A stretch of 64,000 bases of DNA from Dastarcus helophoroides (lineage: Eukaryota; Arthropoda; Insecta; Coleoptera; Bothrideridae): NCBI GenBank assembly GCA_028583605.1, contig CM053330.1:30465619-30529618 (forward strand), written 5' to 3'. The notes below the pieces were generated by a model. It was not told the DNA's origin and did not search any database. It was given only the letters and a program-made list of their open reading frames with translations. Numbering within the stretch: the stretch's first letter is position 1; each line of letters opens with the position of its first letter. This document shows positions 11,050 to 23,486 of this stretch, one piece after another. The translations under genes were made by a program, and so were the position numbers.

Positions 11050-12240
11050 TTTCTAACCCTTTGGGGAAACCTTTAGGGTTACATCGTACTTCTGGTTGCA
11101 ATTTACCCATTAAACCATTTTTCTTCATGTTAGCCTTTTGAAAATCACTTAATTTAGATTTTTTATATCCCCCAATTTCTGGATCTAGTTTATATTTTGT
11201 TTCAAAATGTTGCTCTTAAATATAAACTTGTAATTTTTCATTTTTTTCTCTACAATCAGACTTGGAACTCACTATGAACTAGCTGTGTATCCGATAAAAT
11301 TACATTGCAGGAACCACTGGACTTTTCTCAAATGTTAAGAATTAATTTTTGGTTAATTTGTACTACGCATAACCTCCTTTTTATCTCGTGCGTTTTGAAT
11401 ATTCTTGTTCCTTGGGGACATTTCTCTTTTGATACATGAAAACCCTTGAATCAGTCAAATTGTGGTTAAAACGAAGTCATGTATTATCAACGTTTTTCGT
11501 CCTATACCATAATAAAGGCTCAGTTTTACCGCCGCATGGTCGCACAGTAGAAATGCGATAAGGCGAAGTAAATACCGCTGTGCCGGGAATATGTCGTAAT
11601 GCAGTCAAGGTGATGAGCGATGAGTTGAAATATAAATTTTGTCCCCTGAAACCAAGAAAGACTAAAAAACATAAAGCGTTTCGATAGCCAAGTTATCATC
11701 TTCAGAGAGATGTTTGTTGTGTTTTTTAATCTTTCTGGGTTTCAAGGGACAAGATTTCTATTTCCATTTTGAAGATAACCAAGGACCAGTCCGTTCCACC
11801 AAAAAAAATGATGAGTTAATGTCATATACTTATTAAGGTTAACGCGTATAGGCAACTGTAAATACAGTCGTGTGTATTATTTATTGCCTAGCTTTTTTTA
11901 AATTTTCAGTGCCCTTTTTAAGGTTCTTAGAGGCTGGATTTTAAAAAATCTTTTCCTAGTGCTCACTTACGTTATACGTAACCTTCGTGTGCAAAATTTC
12001 ATTCTTGTAGGGCCACCCACTTAGTCTGTGCATTATCTGTCAGTCAGTGTTAGGGATTCATTAAGTAGATATAATTTCCCGCAACTTCGTCCGTGGAATT
12101 AAATGAATAATTGCCTTTAAAAATTAACGAAAGACCTGTCCAAAATTAAAGGGAATTTTTAAAGTTGAATTAACGTAAGTTTGTTTTATTCGTGTTTTAA
12201 TGCACAATTTTAATTAGGAATCAGCTATATAGATTGCTAT
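11050..12240. other. Mixed non-coding DNA with one foldback copy
   Basis: The sequence is more complex than in the arrays, and no gene was recognised. A foldback copy occupies 11636-11813. The block at 11500-11620 (around ACCGCCGCATGGTCGCACAG) is locally GC-richer but has no long open frame. Confidence 0.35.
11636..11813. repeat. Foldback repeat, short-stem copy
   Basis: The left arm (TTGTCCCCTGAAACCAAGAA to TATCATCTTCAGAGAGAT) is followed directly by the right arm (TGTTGTGTTTTTTAATC to CAGTCCGTTCCACC). Part of both arms is missing at the apex. Confidence 0.7.
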
Positions 12241-12244
12241 TAAA

Positions 12245-12570
12245 CAGAGCTGGGCAAATTACTTTTAAAACAGAAACATTACATTACTCATTACATTTTC
12301 AGAAAAAGGAATGACATTTCTTCGAATTACATTACCATTTGTTAAAAAGTAATGCAATTACCCATTATTTAGAAAAAGGAATTTATTAGAAAGCAATTAC
12401 ATTTTTAATTACTTTTAAATTTTACAATATAAACGATAACATATAATGTACAAAATTCATTTTTTTAATTAGTAATACAAAATAAACTATCAACTAAAGG
12501 ACACATACACAATGTAATGTCAACTTTAGTGCCATAAATGTTATGATTTATATTACAGGAAAGAGGCTAA
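12245..12570 (+). repeat. Probable hAT-like MITE end
   Basis: The block starts with CAGAGCTGGGCAAATTACTT, a form often seen at ends of hAT-type non-autonomous elements. AT-rich sequence dense in TTACATT/TAATGTAAT words follows. An inverted TTAAACAGAGCTGGG match lies near 20761-20779. I could not find the partner terminus or a target duplication here. Confidence 0.35.
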
Positions 12571-12589
12571 ATAACAGACTAGAAAAAAG

Positions 12590-13950
12590 GATTCATAAAG
12601 TTTGTTTTAACGAATACAAAAAAATATAAAAAGTCTATTTTTTTTTGGAAAATTTCGACTTGTTTTTCTAAATTTAAATTTTGTAATTTCGACTTTTTTG
12701 AAAAGTAAGAGTTTCGACATTTTTGAACATTTTTTTTTGGCTTTTTTTTAATTTTTTTCCAAATGTCGATCATTTTTGAATATTTCCTTTTTTTTGCAAA
12801 TGTATACTTTTTTGAAAATACTGACTTTTATTAAAAATTCTGACTTATATTTCAAAATATTGACCTTTTGAATATTCCTACTGTTTTTGGAGAAGTCGAT
12901 TTCTATCGCAGAATTGCATTTTTTAAATTTATTAACTTATTTTGAAGATTTCGACTTTTTTTTAAAATTTTCGATGTTTTAGAATATCCACTTTTATCGT
13001 AATTTCAACTTTTATCGGAATTTTCACTTATGTTTGAAAACCTCCACTGCCAAAATGTTTCCAACATATTAACTTAATTTTGAAAATTTCGACCTTTTTT
13101 CACTTTTTGAAAGTTCAACTTTTTTAAAATCTTGACTTCAAAATTTAGATTAATTTTTGAATATATTGACTTTATCTTGAATATTTGAGTTTTGTGAAAA
13201 ATGTCGACTTTTTAAAATTTTTGACTTATTTTATAAAATTTCACTTTTCGTTTAATTTCCCTTTTTATCGAAAATTCATAGCACTTTTAAAATTTTCCTA
13301 GGTTTGACTTTTTTTTAAAAGAATTACATATTCTTGAAAACTTGAATCTTTTGAAGGATTTCGAGTATTTCTCAAGATTTATGTACTTTCTGAAAATAAC
13401 ATTTTTAAAAAATCTTACTTTGTTTTTTATTCAAAATTTTCGAATATCTTGAAAACTTCGAATTTCAAATTTTCCATATTTTTAAACGTCCACATTTTCC
13501 AAAATTTGACTTATTTTGAAAATGTCAACTCTTTCGCAGTTTCGCCTTTTTTGTTAAATGTGTACTTTTTCCAAAACTTCAACTTTTTCTGGAAATTTAA
13601 ACTTTTTGTTAATTTATACTAAATTTTAATATAAAATTTCGAACTTTGCTCAAAATTTCGACTCTTTCAAAATTAACCTTTCTTTTTGGTGATTCTATTT
13701 TTGTGAAATTTTATTTTTAAACTTCGATCCTATTCCAAAATTTGCACTTTTTTCTGAAAATTTCGACCTTTGTTTAAAACTGTCTATTTCTCAAAGTTTT
13801 ACCTATCCAATTTTCGCTTTATTTCAGATATTTAGACTTTTATGTAAATTTGATTCCTTTTTTAAAAATTCTATCAAAAATTTCGACTTTTCTTAATATT
13901 TTTTTTGAATCTACACCATTTTCTGACAATTTCGACCGTTTTAGTTGTTA
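12590..13950 (-). repeat. Degenerate motif array, T-rich on plus strand
   Basis: This block is filled by TTTCGACTTTTTTGAAAATTT-like words in loose tandem, with spacing near 20 bp. It is the same family as at 8090-8900. No gene. Confidence 0.55.
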
Positions 13951-13959
13951 TTTTACTTT

Positions 13960-14810
13960 CAATTGTAGCATCTTACACAAAGCCTTTTAAAAGCATGTTA
14001 CAGCTCTACATACTTTTTTGAAAATTAAATAATTTTATGTATTAAACTTTCTTCATCTTTTTTGTGTCTTAATCAAATAAAAAAGATAACAAACAAGCTG
14101 GAGATTGCCCTTGAACGGAAGATAAACAGTGCCTTAAAGTCGTGAAATTTACAATCTTAATGTCGATCAAAGTTTACGACTGAGTTATCCTACATTTACT
14201 ATTAGATTATAACTTACGAAATGCCGTAATAATAATTTCTTTTATTTACATTATGACATAACCGGGCGTAACAAAATAACACTGCGAGCACTTACATAAA
14301 ACAATAACTGTTTTGGTTGTTTTGTCATTATTTTGACTTCGTGCATGACAATTGCTGTGCCACCGATTCCATTTATATTCGTACCTCTGGTGAATACGAC
14401 TAGAGTCCTTAATGATTGTTGGCCCAGAATTTGTTTTCTTTGCGAACTCATTGTATCAAACAGTTTTTGAGAAAGTTTTTGCAATTTGGATAATAGATGT
14501 TACGTGACTTACGTGACTGTTGTTAATAAACCAAGTTATTGAGTTTTCTTAGTTTAGTACAGCTCGGACGTTCTCTGGATACGAGCTTTACTCAAACGTC
14601 CCGAGAAAACTTCAACAGCATATAAAATGTAGGGAAGCATTCAAAGGCAACACCTAATCAGGGCCGGTTTACACTGTCTGGAGGTCCTTATGCAATGTAA
14701 GTCTTGGGGCCTTCCTCTTAGGTAGCATTGAAACCTTATACCAGAGTTTCCACAAGAAAGCATTTAAGGGAGTACTAGAGTACTAAACTAAACACTGGCT
14801 TGTGATTAAG
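13960..14810. other. Mixed non-coding DNA, no gene seen
   Basis: I recognise no gene. A minus-strand open frame of 77 codons (14251-14484) shows no domain. CAGGGCCGGTTTACACTG at 14659 resembles the end of a hAT-type MITE of the kind at 42341, but only one end is seen. Confidence 0.35.
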
Positions 14811-14812
14811 TC

Positions 14813-14921
14813 CATAGAAGGTTTCACCCCTTTATCACATCGGCAATTTAATAAATAATTACACATTTAGCTTAATTATTTATTTAATTGCCGATGTGGT
14901 AAAGGGATGAAAACTTCTATG
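14813..14921. mobile_element. Hairpin MITE
   Basis: Two 49-bp arms (14813-14861 and 14873-14921) are inverted copies with few mismatches, separated by 11 bp. Both arms begin CATAGAAG at the outside and end TAAATAATTA inside. No coding capacity. A 40-bp piece just left of it (TAAACTAAACACTG, at about 14782) recurs at about 53909 inside the P-like element. Confidence 0.7.
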
Positions 14922-14929
14922 AATTTAAG

Positions 14930-15370
14930 GGAATAATTAGTCAGAATTTCTTTCTTCGAAATTTTGATTCAAGCTCAAATTTTCGAAGAAGCAAAATTGT
15001 TTTTTTACAGAAAAAAGCCTAAATTTTGTCAAGTTAGAATGTTTATTAAAAAATCAAAATTTCAATAAAGTTTTCATTTCGATCAAAAAATTAAAAGAGG
15101 TAAAAAAATACGATTTTATGGTCAAACTTACAGGAAAAAATAAGAATTTGAAAAAGGATTTTAAGGGAAGCTTCAAATATAGTTAGTGTTTTTTTTTATT
15201 AAAGTATTGATTTTAGAGGTTTTTTTTCAGCTGCTGAGATTAAAGGGGACATTTTAACCTCTCAACTTTAACCTTAAAGTCAAGAAATTAAAGTGAATAT
15301 TTTAACCTCTTGACTTTAACCTTAAAGTCAAAAGAGTCAAATTTTGAAAAATTGGATTTTAAAAAGGACT
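14930..15370. other. A-rich array, no gene
   Basis: Degenerate A-rich sequence. A duplicated phrase (TTAACCTC..TTGACTTTAACCTTAAAGTC) lies at about 15254 and 15300. Confidence 0.4.

Positions 15371-15371
<1 letters not shown>

Positions 15372-15412
<41 letters not shown>
15372..15412 (+). repeat. (CT)n microsatellite
   Basis: About 20 perfect CT dinucleotides in a row. Confidence 0.95.
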
Positions 15413-15415
<3 letters not shown>

Positions 15416-15519
15416 AATTAACTTTCATTCAAAACCTTCCAGTTTTTAAGTTCGAATTTTTGAGTTTTTTTCTGCATTCTTCGCCATTGATTTTGACATT
15501 TAGACTTTTTCCTGATCAG

Positions 15520-16045
15520 TTAATTGATCCCTCCAAGGGAAAGATTTTTGAGGCATAGAAGACACTCGTAGATAGCAAATTCCTGTGCGGTCTAGCTCTT
15601 TTGGATTCAATTCAATGAAGAGCGATTCGCCTAATTGATGACGAGAGTTTGACCGATTCTCTCGAAACATTAGAGCACAGGCGAGCGATTGGTGACTTAC
15701 CTCTTTTCTACAAGTACTATCATGGAAAATGCTCGCAGGAACTAATAGGATTGATCCCCCCAAGGGCAAGATTCTTGAGGCATACGAGACAGTCGGAGGC
15801 AGCAAATTCCTGTGCGGTCCAGCTTATTCCAGTGAGGACTTCTGTCTACGGAGACTCTTTTTTCTATAGAAGTTCCAAGCTGTGGAACTCGTGCTCGAAA
15901 GGAATTTTCTCCAAAAATTACAACCTATTGTTTAAGGAGGCGGTTCATCGCCATCTATCCTTGTTTCCGCTTTCTACTCGCAATGCTTTGAAGTCATAAT
16001 GGGGCTGCTTTGAAGTCATAATGGGACTGCCCTTTGCAAGTTGAT
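15520..16045 (+). pseudogene. Jockey-like LINE, 3' end fragment (copy 1)
   Basis: The C-terminal tail of a non-LTR retrotransposon ORF2 is visible. The 15649-15999 frame reads LPLFYKYYHGKCSQELIGL, then IPPRARFLRHTRQSEAA, YRSSKLWNSC and AVHRHLSLFPLSTRN. This matches the conserved end of many insect jockey/CR1-type ORF2 proteins. A partial duplicate of the middle part (from GATCCCTCCAAGGGAAAGAT) lies just upstream at 15525-15600. The 3' phrase GCTTTGAAGTCATAATGGG occurs twice (15986-16032). The reverse transcriptase proper is missing, so this is a 5'-truncated dead copy. The same family recurs at 49400-49965 (-) and 59387-60300 (+). Confidence 0.75.
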
Positions 16046-16337
16046 TAAACTTAAAAAAAAATGCAAATTTTTTAGATAAAAGTCAAAATTTTCTCTTTGA
16101 ACTTCAAAGTTCCAAAATGAAACTTATAATATTGACTGTGAACTAGAAATTTCGTATTTTTCGAAATAAACTTGAAATTTCGACTCTGAACTTTGAGTTA
16201 AAAAATGCGGACAATTTATTTTAGGTGTTTTCCTTCCTTTAAAAAAATCGATGAATTCAAAATGTTAAATTTACTTGCTTTAAATTATTTCTTCTCGAAA
16301 TTTCTAAATTTTTAAAATCTCAGATAAAAATTCGCTA

Positions 16338-16497
16338 TCGAGAGATACTCAGTATCTCTTTGAAGATGATAGCTTGGCTATCGAAACACGTTAGAGCAAC
16401 ATTCGTTGTGTTTTTTAATCTGTTTTGGTTTCAGGGGACAAGATTTGTATTTCAATTTTTGAAGATAACAAGGATCAGTCCGTTTCACCAAAATTAA
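16338..16497 (+). repeat. Foldback repeat, right arm only
   Basis: This contains TATCTCTTTGAAGATGATAG, CTTGGCTATCGAAACACG, GTTAGAGCAA, GTTGTGTTTTTTAATC, TGGTTTCAGGGGACAAGATT and the terminal GATCAGTCCGTTTCACC. No left arm was seen. Confidence 0.7.
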
Positions 16498-16499
16498 GG

Positions 16500-17960
16500 A
16501 GGAATCCTTAATTCAACTCCTTAATCCACTCAGTTTCAGTTTGTGGCAATAGTAAAAAAATATCCCCGAAAAATGGGGATGCTCCTACAAATGTCGAACA
16601 CATAATATATGTCGTTCTTAATTAACTCAAGGATAAATTAAAAGATAAAAACAAAATTTTAAAAATTTAAAATTTTTTTGATTTTAGACACTTTTTCTTT
16701 CGGCTGTAAAGTCAATTATTCATTTAATTCCGCATACGAAGTCGCGGTAATAGCTGGTATATTTATATACATATACACAAATTTTATTAACGTGTAACTA
16801 TCTGAGATTAAGAAGAAAACGAATCAACTCGGGAAATTAATTTTACAACGGTTTGGAATTCAATTTAACACATTTTCTGTTAATTTTCGATTTTAATAAC
16901 CTTAATGTAAAGGAGCACGTAATATAAAACCACATCGACTTTGTTATATAAACAGGAAATAATGGACTAAAATGTTAGCTAACATCTTGTGCAAAGAAAG
17001 TAAGTGAATTGTTTCAAATATCCATCACCGCACTTTATGGGTAACACTATTTTTAATTTGATGTACAGAATTCTTCATTATATTATGCTGGCGATTTCAA
17101 AAAACAAATTGGGGATGCAATTGTTTTGTGATAAAATCGATAAAGGGCGCAAATTATTGCAAACTATTATTAAAAAGAGAATTGGTTAGGCGCTCAAAGA
17201 AGAAAAAGAAAAACAAGAATAAAAAAAGAGTAAGATAAATTATTACAACGAAAAGTTCAGGGGCGAATATGAGAGTGTACAATACCACTATAGCACAGGG
17301 GTCCCCAGCAAAGTTGATGACTTCCTTTTTTTTAGTTATCAAAAATATTTTGTTGGCAGGACGAAGTTTTGTCACATTTTCCTAATATAAAATATTTAGT
17401 GGCCTCCATCAATGAGTTGCACGGGGCCACATCAAGCCTAATCCGCCTCTGCTTCGAATTCTGCAAGATTTAAAGAAGTATCTTTAACGAAAGACACAAT
17501 AATACAGGAGACCTTTTTATTCAATTTTTTTAGAAATAACTGAAAGTGTGGGGTGAAATTAGTTAACATGGCAGCTTGAATTGAATTTATACTTATAGAC
17601 AAACATTCTTATCATCACTAATCGAGATGTACAATAAATAGAAAAATATGGATAAACTGAAGTTACCAGGAAACGCGTTTATCGACAACTAAGCCAACAA
17701 CAAACAATATTTTGCGGAACAAATATTTGCTTATAAATCTCGACCCCTTGTTTTTGAGTGCATTAACTATGGAATATATATACATATTTACAAAGTTTGT
17801 CTGTTATATGATGCGAAGTATAAAATAAATTAGTCATAGAAATTAAGATGTAAAAAAAATCAAATGTTTAACTGATATTTGAAAAGTTGTAGCTTGGAGA
17901 AAAATAGTCGTGGAGAAAAATTTTTAAAATCAAGTTAAAGCCTTAGTGTCTACACAACAG
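16500..17960. other. Higher-complexity non-coding island
   Basis: The sequence is mixed and mostly not repetitive. A hAT-like phrase (CACAGGGGTCCCCAGCAAAG near 17295) suggests one decayed DNA-transposon end. Short open frames show no domain. Part could be conserved intronic DNA, but nothing here proves it. Confidence 0.3.
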
Positions 17961-18455
17961 TGTTGGGGGCCATTTACGCCCATACAATCGAGTAAAAAGT
18001 CTGGTGGGGAAAATATTTACAAAAAACAGGTGAAAATGGGCCCCATAAATCACCAGGAGAAGATAAAATCTTCCCAACCCTTCTACAGCACGACATAATG
18101 GAACTTAAATCCACTAGCCTACAATTTTCAAAGCTAGTTACACGTTAAGCTACATTCCAGTAAGCTGGAGGAACGTAAATCTGGTCTATATACCAAAGGC
18201 AGGCAAACCAACGTCTGTGCAGCTTAAATCATATAGACCTATTAGTCTAACGTTATTTCTCCTTAAAACAATGAAGACAATTATGAACCAACACATTAGA
18301 AGCGAAGTACTGTCAAAGAATCCGCTTCATGAAAATTAATTTGCCTATGAAGAAGGCAAATCCACAGAGGCAGCCTTACACAATCTTGTCAAAAAGATAG
18401 AAAGTGCATACGCAAACAAAGAAATAGCTTTTTGTCGATTTATAGACATAGATAC

Positions 18456-18812
18456 TGTAACGAAATGTAAATTGTAGAATTAAGCACGTAAAAAAGTTTC
18501 TAGAATGATCTGATAAGGGAAAGGGTCCGCGATAATGAAACAAACGGCAGATAAGCGTTCCAGAAATTTCGGCCAACGATAAGCCTTATCTGCCCAAAAC
18601 TTCTAGAACCCGGAAGCGAAAACTGTATAAGGCGGACGCCTTTCCCTTGAGTCAGTTAGAATCAGTCAGTGTAATTAGTGAGTTAGTAGTTAGAGGTAGT
18701 AAATAAGTGAGTTCTTTATTCAGCTGTAGTGTTCCGAGTTTAGTTTGGTAATAAAGTGGTTATTATTCAATTCTCATGTTCATAATCAATTCGAACCGAT
18801 AAGTCCGTAACA
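18456..18812 (+). mobile_element. Solo LTR, Gypsy-type (copy 1)
   Basis: The block begins TGTAACG and ends CGTAACA. It interrupts the LINE reverse transcriptase just before the YDNTSYEF motif. Flanks are ATAC on the left and ATAT on the right, compatible with a 4-bp duplication with one change. Inside are a TATA-like GTATAAGGCGG (about 18625), an AATAAAG signal (about 18750) and HSE-like boxes TTCTAGAA (18498-18505), TTCCAGAAATTTC (18558-18570) and TTCTAGAA (18601-18608). It is the same family as 25984-26345 and the 5' LTR of the minus-strand element ending at 40610. No internal region is present, so a solo LTR left by recombination is likely. Confidence 0.85.
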
Positions 18813-19319
18813 ATATGATAACACCTCCTATGAATTCATAAAGGCAGCAACTATCAAAAAAGGTTTTGAGAAACCTACTATCGATCGAATCGTCTCCATG
18901 TTACATGGTAGGAGAATCAAAGCAACCTTAGGTAGTGATTCAGTCACAGCTAGGCGGAGCTATTTTATCTGCACGTACTGCATTGGAAGCAATAGGTTAT
19001 ACAGATGATATTACTGTCATTACCAGGGGCTAAAACGATAAAATCCTGTCGAATTTAATGCAGAAAGCCCTAAACACCATTGACAAATGGTGTTCAAAAC
19101 AAGGGTTAAGTGTAAACCCAAATAAAACAATAATAATTCCTTTCAGGAAGAGAAGGAAGCTAAATCTAACAGCTCCCACTATGAATAAAGTTCAACTTAA
19201 TTTCTCAAGTGAAACTAAATATCTAGGAATAGTCCTAGTCCAAAAACTCATCTGAAATCCTCATACTGGTCATATAGGATGATAATTATTACACCCCTGA
19301 TCACGTATGCTCGTTTAGT

Positions 19320-20211
19320 ATGGTGACCAAAAATAACGAAAAAGCACAAAACCAATTGAACATAGTTCAAAGGTACGCATGTCTGGGCATAACAGGCACA
19401 ATGAACACCTACCCAACAGCAGCAGTAGAGGTAATGCTAGGTCTAACTCCTCTCCACATTTTAGTGAAGAGGGAGACGATCAAAGGAGCCTCAAGACTAC
19501 AGCAATTAAAACAGTTTACAGAAGGAGACTTCGCCGGTCAAATGGGGATTATCAAGGAATGTAGCTCTGTGATTTTAACAAGATCGGTTGATTATATGCA
19601 ACCCAGGTACGAATTTGATCATTCCTTTGAAGTGAAGTTAATCAATGAGGCTCAATCAGTACCTGAAGAAAAACACAAATTGTCCATCTGGTTTACAGAT
19701 GGATCAAAGACAGCACATGGGACTGGAGTGGAAATTTTTTATGGTCCTAACTATAGGTTCTCTAAAGCCTTAGAAAAAGATTCAACTGTCTTTCAAACTG
19801 AAATACATGCAATAGAACTCTGCCCTACGATTGTCTTTGAAGAACCTGAAAGGAACAAAGATCTACATTAACTCTAACAGTCAAGCGGCAATAAAGGCTC
19901 TCAGCAGTTGCACTAGCAAATCCAAACTAATTTGGGACTGTCGACAAACTCTAAAGCAACTGGCTAAACCCAACAGAATCAACCTTAGATGGGTGCCAAG
20001 GCACAAAGGTATACAAGGGAATGAAGCTGCGTACCAACATCGTCTTTTTTTGGACCTGAACCGGCTTTTGGTTTTTCTAAAAGTCAAGTCAACAATGAGG
20101 TCTAAAAATGGGAAGCAAAGTCAAGAATTGCCCACTGAAGATTATATTCAGGACTACGGCAGGCGAAAAGATTCATATCTGGAACGCTTGAAAAGACAAA
20201 GATCTACTTAG
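19320..20211 (+). pseudogene. LINE RNase H domain, inactivated
   Basis: RNase H fragments run through two frames. The first (19320-19871) contains WFTDGSKTAHGTGVEIFYG (catalytic Asp kept) and QTEIHAIEL (Glu kept). The second (19831-20211) contains NSNSQAAIKAL, where family members usually have an Asp, and RWVPRHKGIQGNEAAY, where the usual final Asp is Tyr. Two of the four expected acidic residues are therefore lost, and the frame shifts at about 19860. This would normally cut the RNA strand of the RNA/DNA hybrid during retrotransposition; this copy cannot be active. Confidence 0.75.
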
Positions 20212-20228
20212 AACTCAGCAAATCCGAA

Positions 20229-20492
20229 TTGAGGATACTAACCAGCCTCTTAACAGGACATTGCCTTATGAGGTACCACCTTAAGAAAATGGGTCAAGCG
20301 GAAACAGACCTATGTCGCTTTTGCGCAGAAGCTGCGGAGCCTGCAGAACATGTGCTGTGCAAGTGCGATGAGCTTGCTCGCAGAAGACACGTCCAACTCG
20401 GATGGCCGTCCCTAGACCCCTCAGATATGGAAAAACTCAATCCCAGGCCCATAATAAACTTTTACAAGAGTTTGAACTTTGGAACTGCATAG
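20229..20492 (+). pseudogene. LINE ORF2 C-terminal Cys/His motif
   Basis: The frame reads LTSLLTGHCLMRYHLKKMG, then CRFCAEAAEPAEHVLCKC (C-x2-C-x8-H-x2-C), the usual small metal-binding motif after RNase H in this group of LINEs. It ends IINFYKSLNFGTA before the 3' untranslated tail. A stop separates it from the RNase H frame. Confidence 0.75.
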
Positions 20493-20579
20493 ATCAGGAT
20501 ATGCACAAAAGATCTCATTAGGTCGAGGTGCGGGGTGCATGAATAGAAACACGAAAAGACCTATATGTAATCTAATCTA

Positions 20580-21880
20580 AAGTGTCTAGTTTTCAGATCT
20601 TGAGTTGAACGTTTTTTAGAATCAGTAGTAGTGAGTAATCATATGAAACGATCATCAGATTTTTCTTCAAATTTGCAGTAATCTGCAGTAATTCAGCATT
20701 TTTTTTCCAGTTACCCCACTATAGGATCATTCTACAAATTTTAATTCTCCTTAATTTGATGGGTTCCCAGCTCTGTTTAATGATTTTTCGCTGAGTTTTC
20801 GTCGTTCAAAGCAAGAATTTGATTATCAGGAAATAATGATCGTATCGAAAATGAAATTAACCTTTTCAAATTGACCTAATTTCTGCACCTAGTGTATATA
20901 CGTGGGTATAAAACTGACATAAAGAACACGAATAAGATTGAAAGCTGACGTTTTGTGATGCCAATGTTGCCAGTAATTCAAATCAACAAGTTGCACGAAA
21001 ATATTTTTGCTATCAGAGTGGAAAAACACCTTTAATATTATGGCATTTTTTCGGATTCAATAACCGCGAACGTACGAAATCAATAATTGAAAAATTTAAT
21101 GTGTCTTCTTCAAAGCCTTCTTATACGTTGCCTTATTTTCCGGAAATTTAAATATCCTTTTATCGATTGAACTCTGACCCAGATTCCATTTTCGATGGCA
21201 CATTCAAAAGTTCGTCCGGAAAAAATAAAGTGCGTCAACAAGACTATCAAATTGATGTGTTATACATCATATTTAACGTGCGCTATAAACTTTGGCTCAT
21301 ATGGTAAATTATATTTAGAACTAACAATATTACTAAATATAATTGTTGCAAAACTTAACGGATGTCACGTAATTAGCAAGTTTATTTGATTTACTCCCAA
21401 CATGTTGCAAGTAAGCCCAAACAACTCAAAATGTTTCCTTTTAATAATAAATGGAGACTATAATTAAAGTGATGGACAGCTCTGATGTATTACGATCGCG
21501 TATTATTCAACGAAAAATAATTAACACACAAAAGTAATCTTTGGTACCAGGGAAATTTTGTAACTGTTGACGTTCTTCATTCGTTATCTGTCCCGTTTTT
21601 CGTCGGATAACATTCATGAAATCAGACGCATTTAATAATTGACCTAAAAAACTATTTTGATTCTGGCTTGTATTTTATACAAATCGATGCCGCGGTATCT
21701 TAAAATACAGTACACTTTGATTGAGGCGACACAATTTGGGGTTTATTCAATAATTCATGATGTCTGTATCGAATTTCCTAGGTTCCAACTTGGACAGATG
21801 ATGTCGACGTAAATTTGTAATTACACGCCGAAATAATACGTAAACATTTAATAGATTTAAAAAACAGCATACTTACAATA
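20580..21880. other. Higher-complexity island with a possible hAT-like end
   Basis: CCCAGCTCTGTTTAATGA (20767-20784) is the inverse of the hAT-like terminus at 12241-12254. The rest is mixed, non-repetitive AT-rich DNA with no recognised gene. A candidate for unique intronic sequence. Confidence 0.3.
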
Positions 21881-22012
21881 GATCATTTCAAGAAAAAGTT
21901 AAAATTTGAAAAAATGATTTTCATAGAAGTGAAACTTTCGAAAAAAGCATGAAAAAGAAATTCTGTTAAAAAGGTCGAAACTTTCAAAAATAGATAATCT
22001 AAATTTAGAAAT

Positions 22013-22192
22013 TGAAATACAAATCTTGAACCCTTGAAACCAAGAAAGATTTAAAAGCACAGCAAAGGTTGCTCTAACGCGTTTCGATAGCCAAGCTGTC
22101 ATCTTTAGATCTCTCTGAAGTTGATTGTTGCGTTTTTTAATCTTTCTTGGTTTCAGGGGACAAGATTTGTTTTTGAATTTTTTAAGATAACC
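22013..22192. repeat. Foldback repeat copy
   Basis: The left arm (GAAACCAAGAAAGATTTAAA, TTGCTCTAACGCGTTTCGAT, AGCCAAGCTGTCATCTT) is followed by a right arm (CTCTCTGAAG, TTGTTGCGTTTTTTAATC, GGTTTCAGGGGACAAGATTT) that lacks the GATAGCTTGGCTATC block. Confidence 0.75.
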
Positions 22193-23486
22193 TAAATTTA
22201 GAAAAGTATAAAATTTTAAGAGTCCAAGTTTTAAGGAGTTGATTTTTTCAACTTCAATTTTACAAAAGGCCGAATTTTTTGAAAATTGCGTAAAACTCAA
22301 ACTTATGAAAAAGTCAAAATAAAAAAAGGTCGAAATTTATATTTATACTAACATAAAATAAAAGAACTCCTGGTCGACAGAAAAAACTAATAATCAACGT
22401 AAAGTTCGTAACTACTGAAGTAGGTGTAGTAGGACATGAAATTTGAACAGTAGTTTCTTTCGTGGTATAGGTAAGCAATAAGAAGGGATTTTCGAAAAAA
22501 TTTTCTCTGTGGGGGTAAAAAGGGATGAAATGGAGTTTCAAAGGTAGCTAAGCATGCAAAAAATAAAAAAAAAAGAAATAACTAAACACATACTTGATCG
22601 GGCACTGAGGGGGCGAATCTTTACCAAAAATTAAAGAGGTAAGTCCTGATCGAATGATTAAATGACTCATTAGCGTAGAACCGTAACCACTGAAATCAGA
22701 AACGCACACTTTGGCACTCGATTTCTTTAATGACCTAGGCGCACAATGGAAAAGGATTTTTTAAATTTTAGGGGCGTAAAAACGAAATGAAATGGATTTT
22801 GAAATTATTGTAAAAGTCAAAAATGAAAAATCAGTACTGAAGTAAATTATTTTGAACAAAGTCGCACAGAATCTACATATTTATCGAATTTTATACAAGT
22901 AATTCACATCACATTATAGCTTAGACATTGTCCACTCGAGTGAAGTAGAGGTAACTCGATATTTTCAATAAAAATCTAAATTTTCGAAAAGAGTCGACAT
23001 TTTTATTAAACGCTGGGATATGAAAATATGTCAAATTTAAAAAACTCGAAATATATGCTCAAGATTTTCAGATGATCAAAATTTTAAGAAGAAGTTTTGA
23101 AAAAATTCTGGATTTTTAGCACAAAGGCAAAGCTTTAAAAAAGTCAATATATTTAAAAAATCTAAAGTTTATTTCCAAAAAATCGAAATTTTCAAGACTA
23201 AATGTTGAAAAGTAAAAAAGATTTTTCAAAAAAATGAAGTCAATAAAACGTCCAAATTTGGAGAAAAAGTCAAAAATATCAACGTTCTGAAATAAGTCAA
23301 AATTTTATCGAAATTTTAAAAGAGAGATAAAATGTTCCATAAATGTTGAAATATTAAAATAGGTCGAACTTAAAAAAAAATTGAAAGAAGCGAAAATGTA
23401 TGGTCAAACTGTTGAGAAAATCAAAAATAAAAATTAAAACAACTCGACATATTCAAATATGATTTTGAGAAAGTCAAAATGTTGAT

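Larger units (their letters stand above)
17965..20580 (+). mobile_element. Degenerate LINE with reverse transcriptase and RNase H, split by a solo LTR
   Basis: Fragments of one ORF2 lie in order. These are the RT fingers/palm at about 18150-18455 (VSWRNVNLVYIPKAGKP, SYRPISLTLFLLKTMK, YEEGKSTEAALHNLVKK) and, after the LTR at 18456-18812, YDNTSYEFIKAATIKKGFEK. Next come the catalytic region as YTDDITVI (about 18998-19021), the thumb (LSVNPNKTIIIPFRKRR, TKYLGIVL), an RNase H domain, and a C-terminal Cys/His motif. Part of the palm before YTDD is deleted, and stops and frameshifts are present throughout. The domain order fits the I/R1/jockey-related elements that carry RNase H. The 3' end is placed near the TAATCTAATCTAA run at about 20571. 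It is non-functional. Confidence 0.8.

Noticed and set aside
22314..22541. 75-codon minus-strand open frame in a less repetitive block
   Set aside because: No recognisable motif, no splice context and no second evidence.
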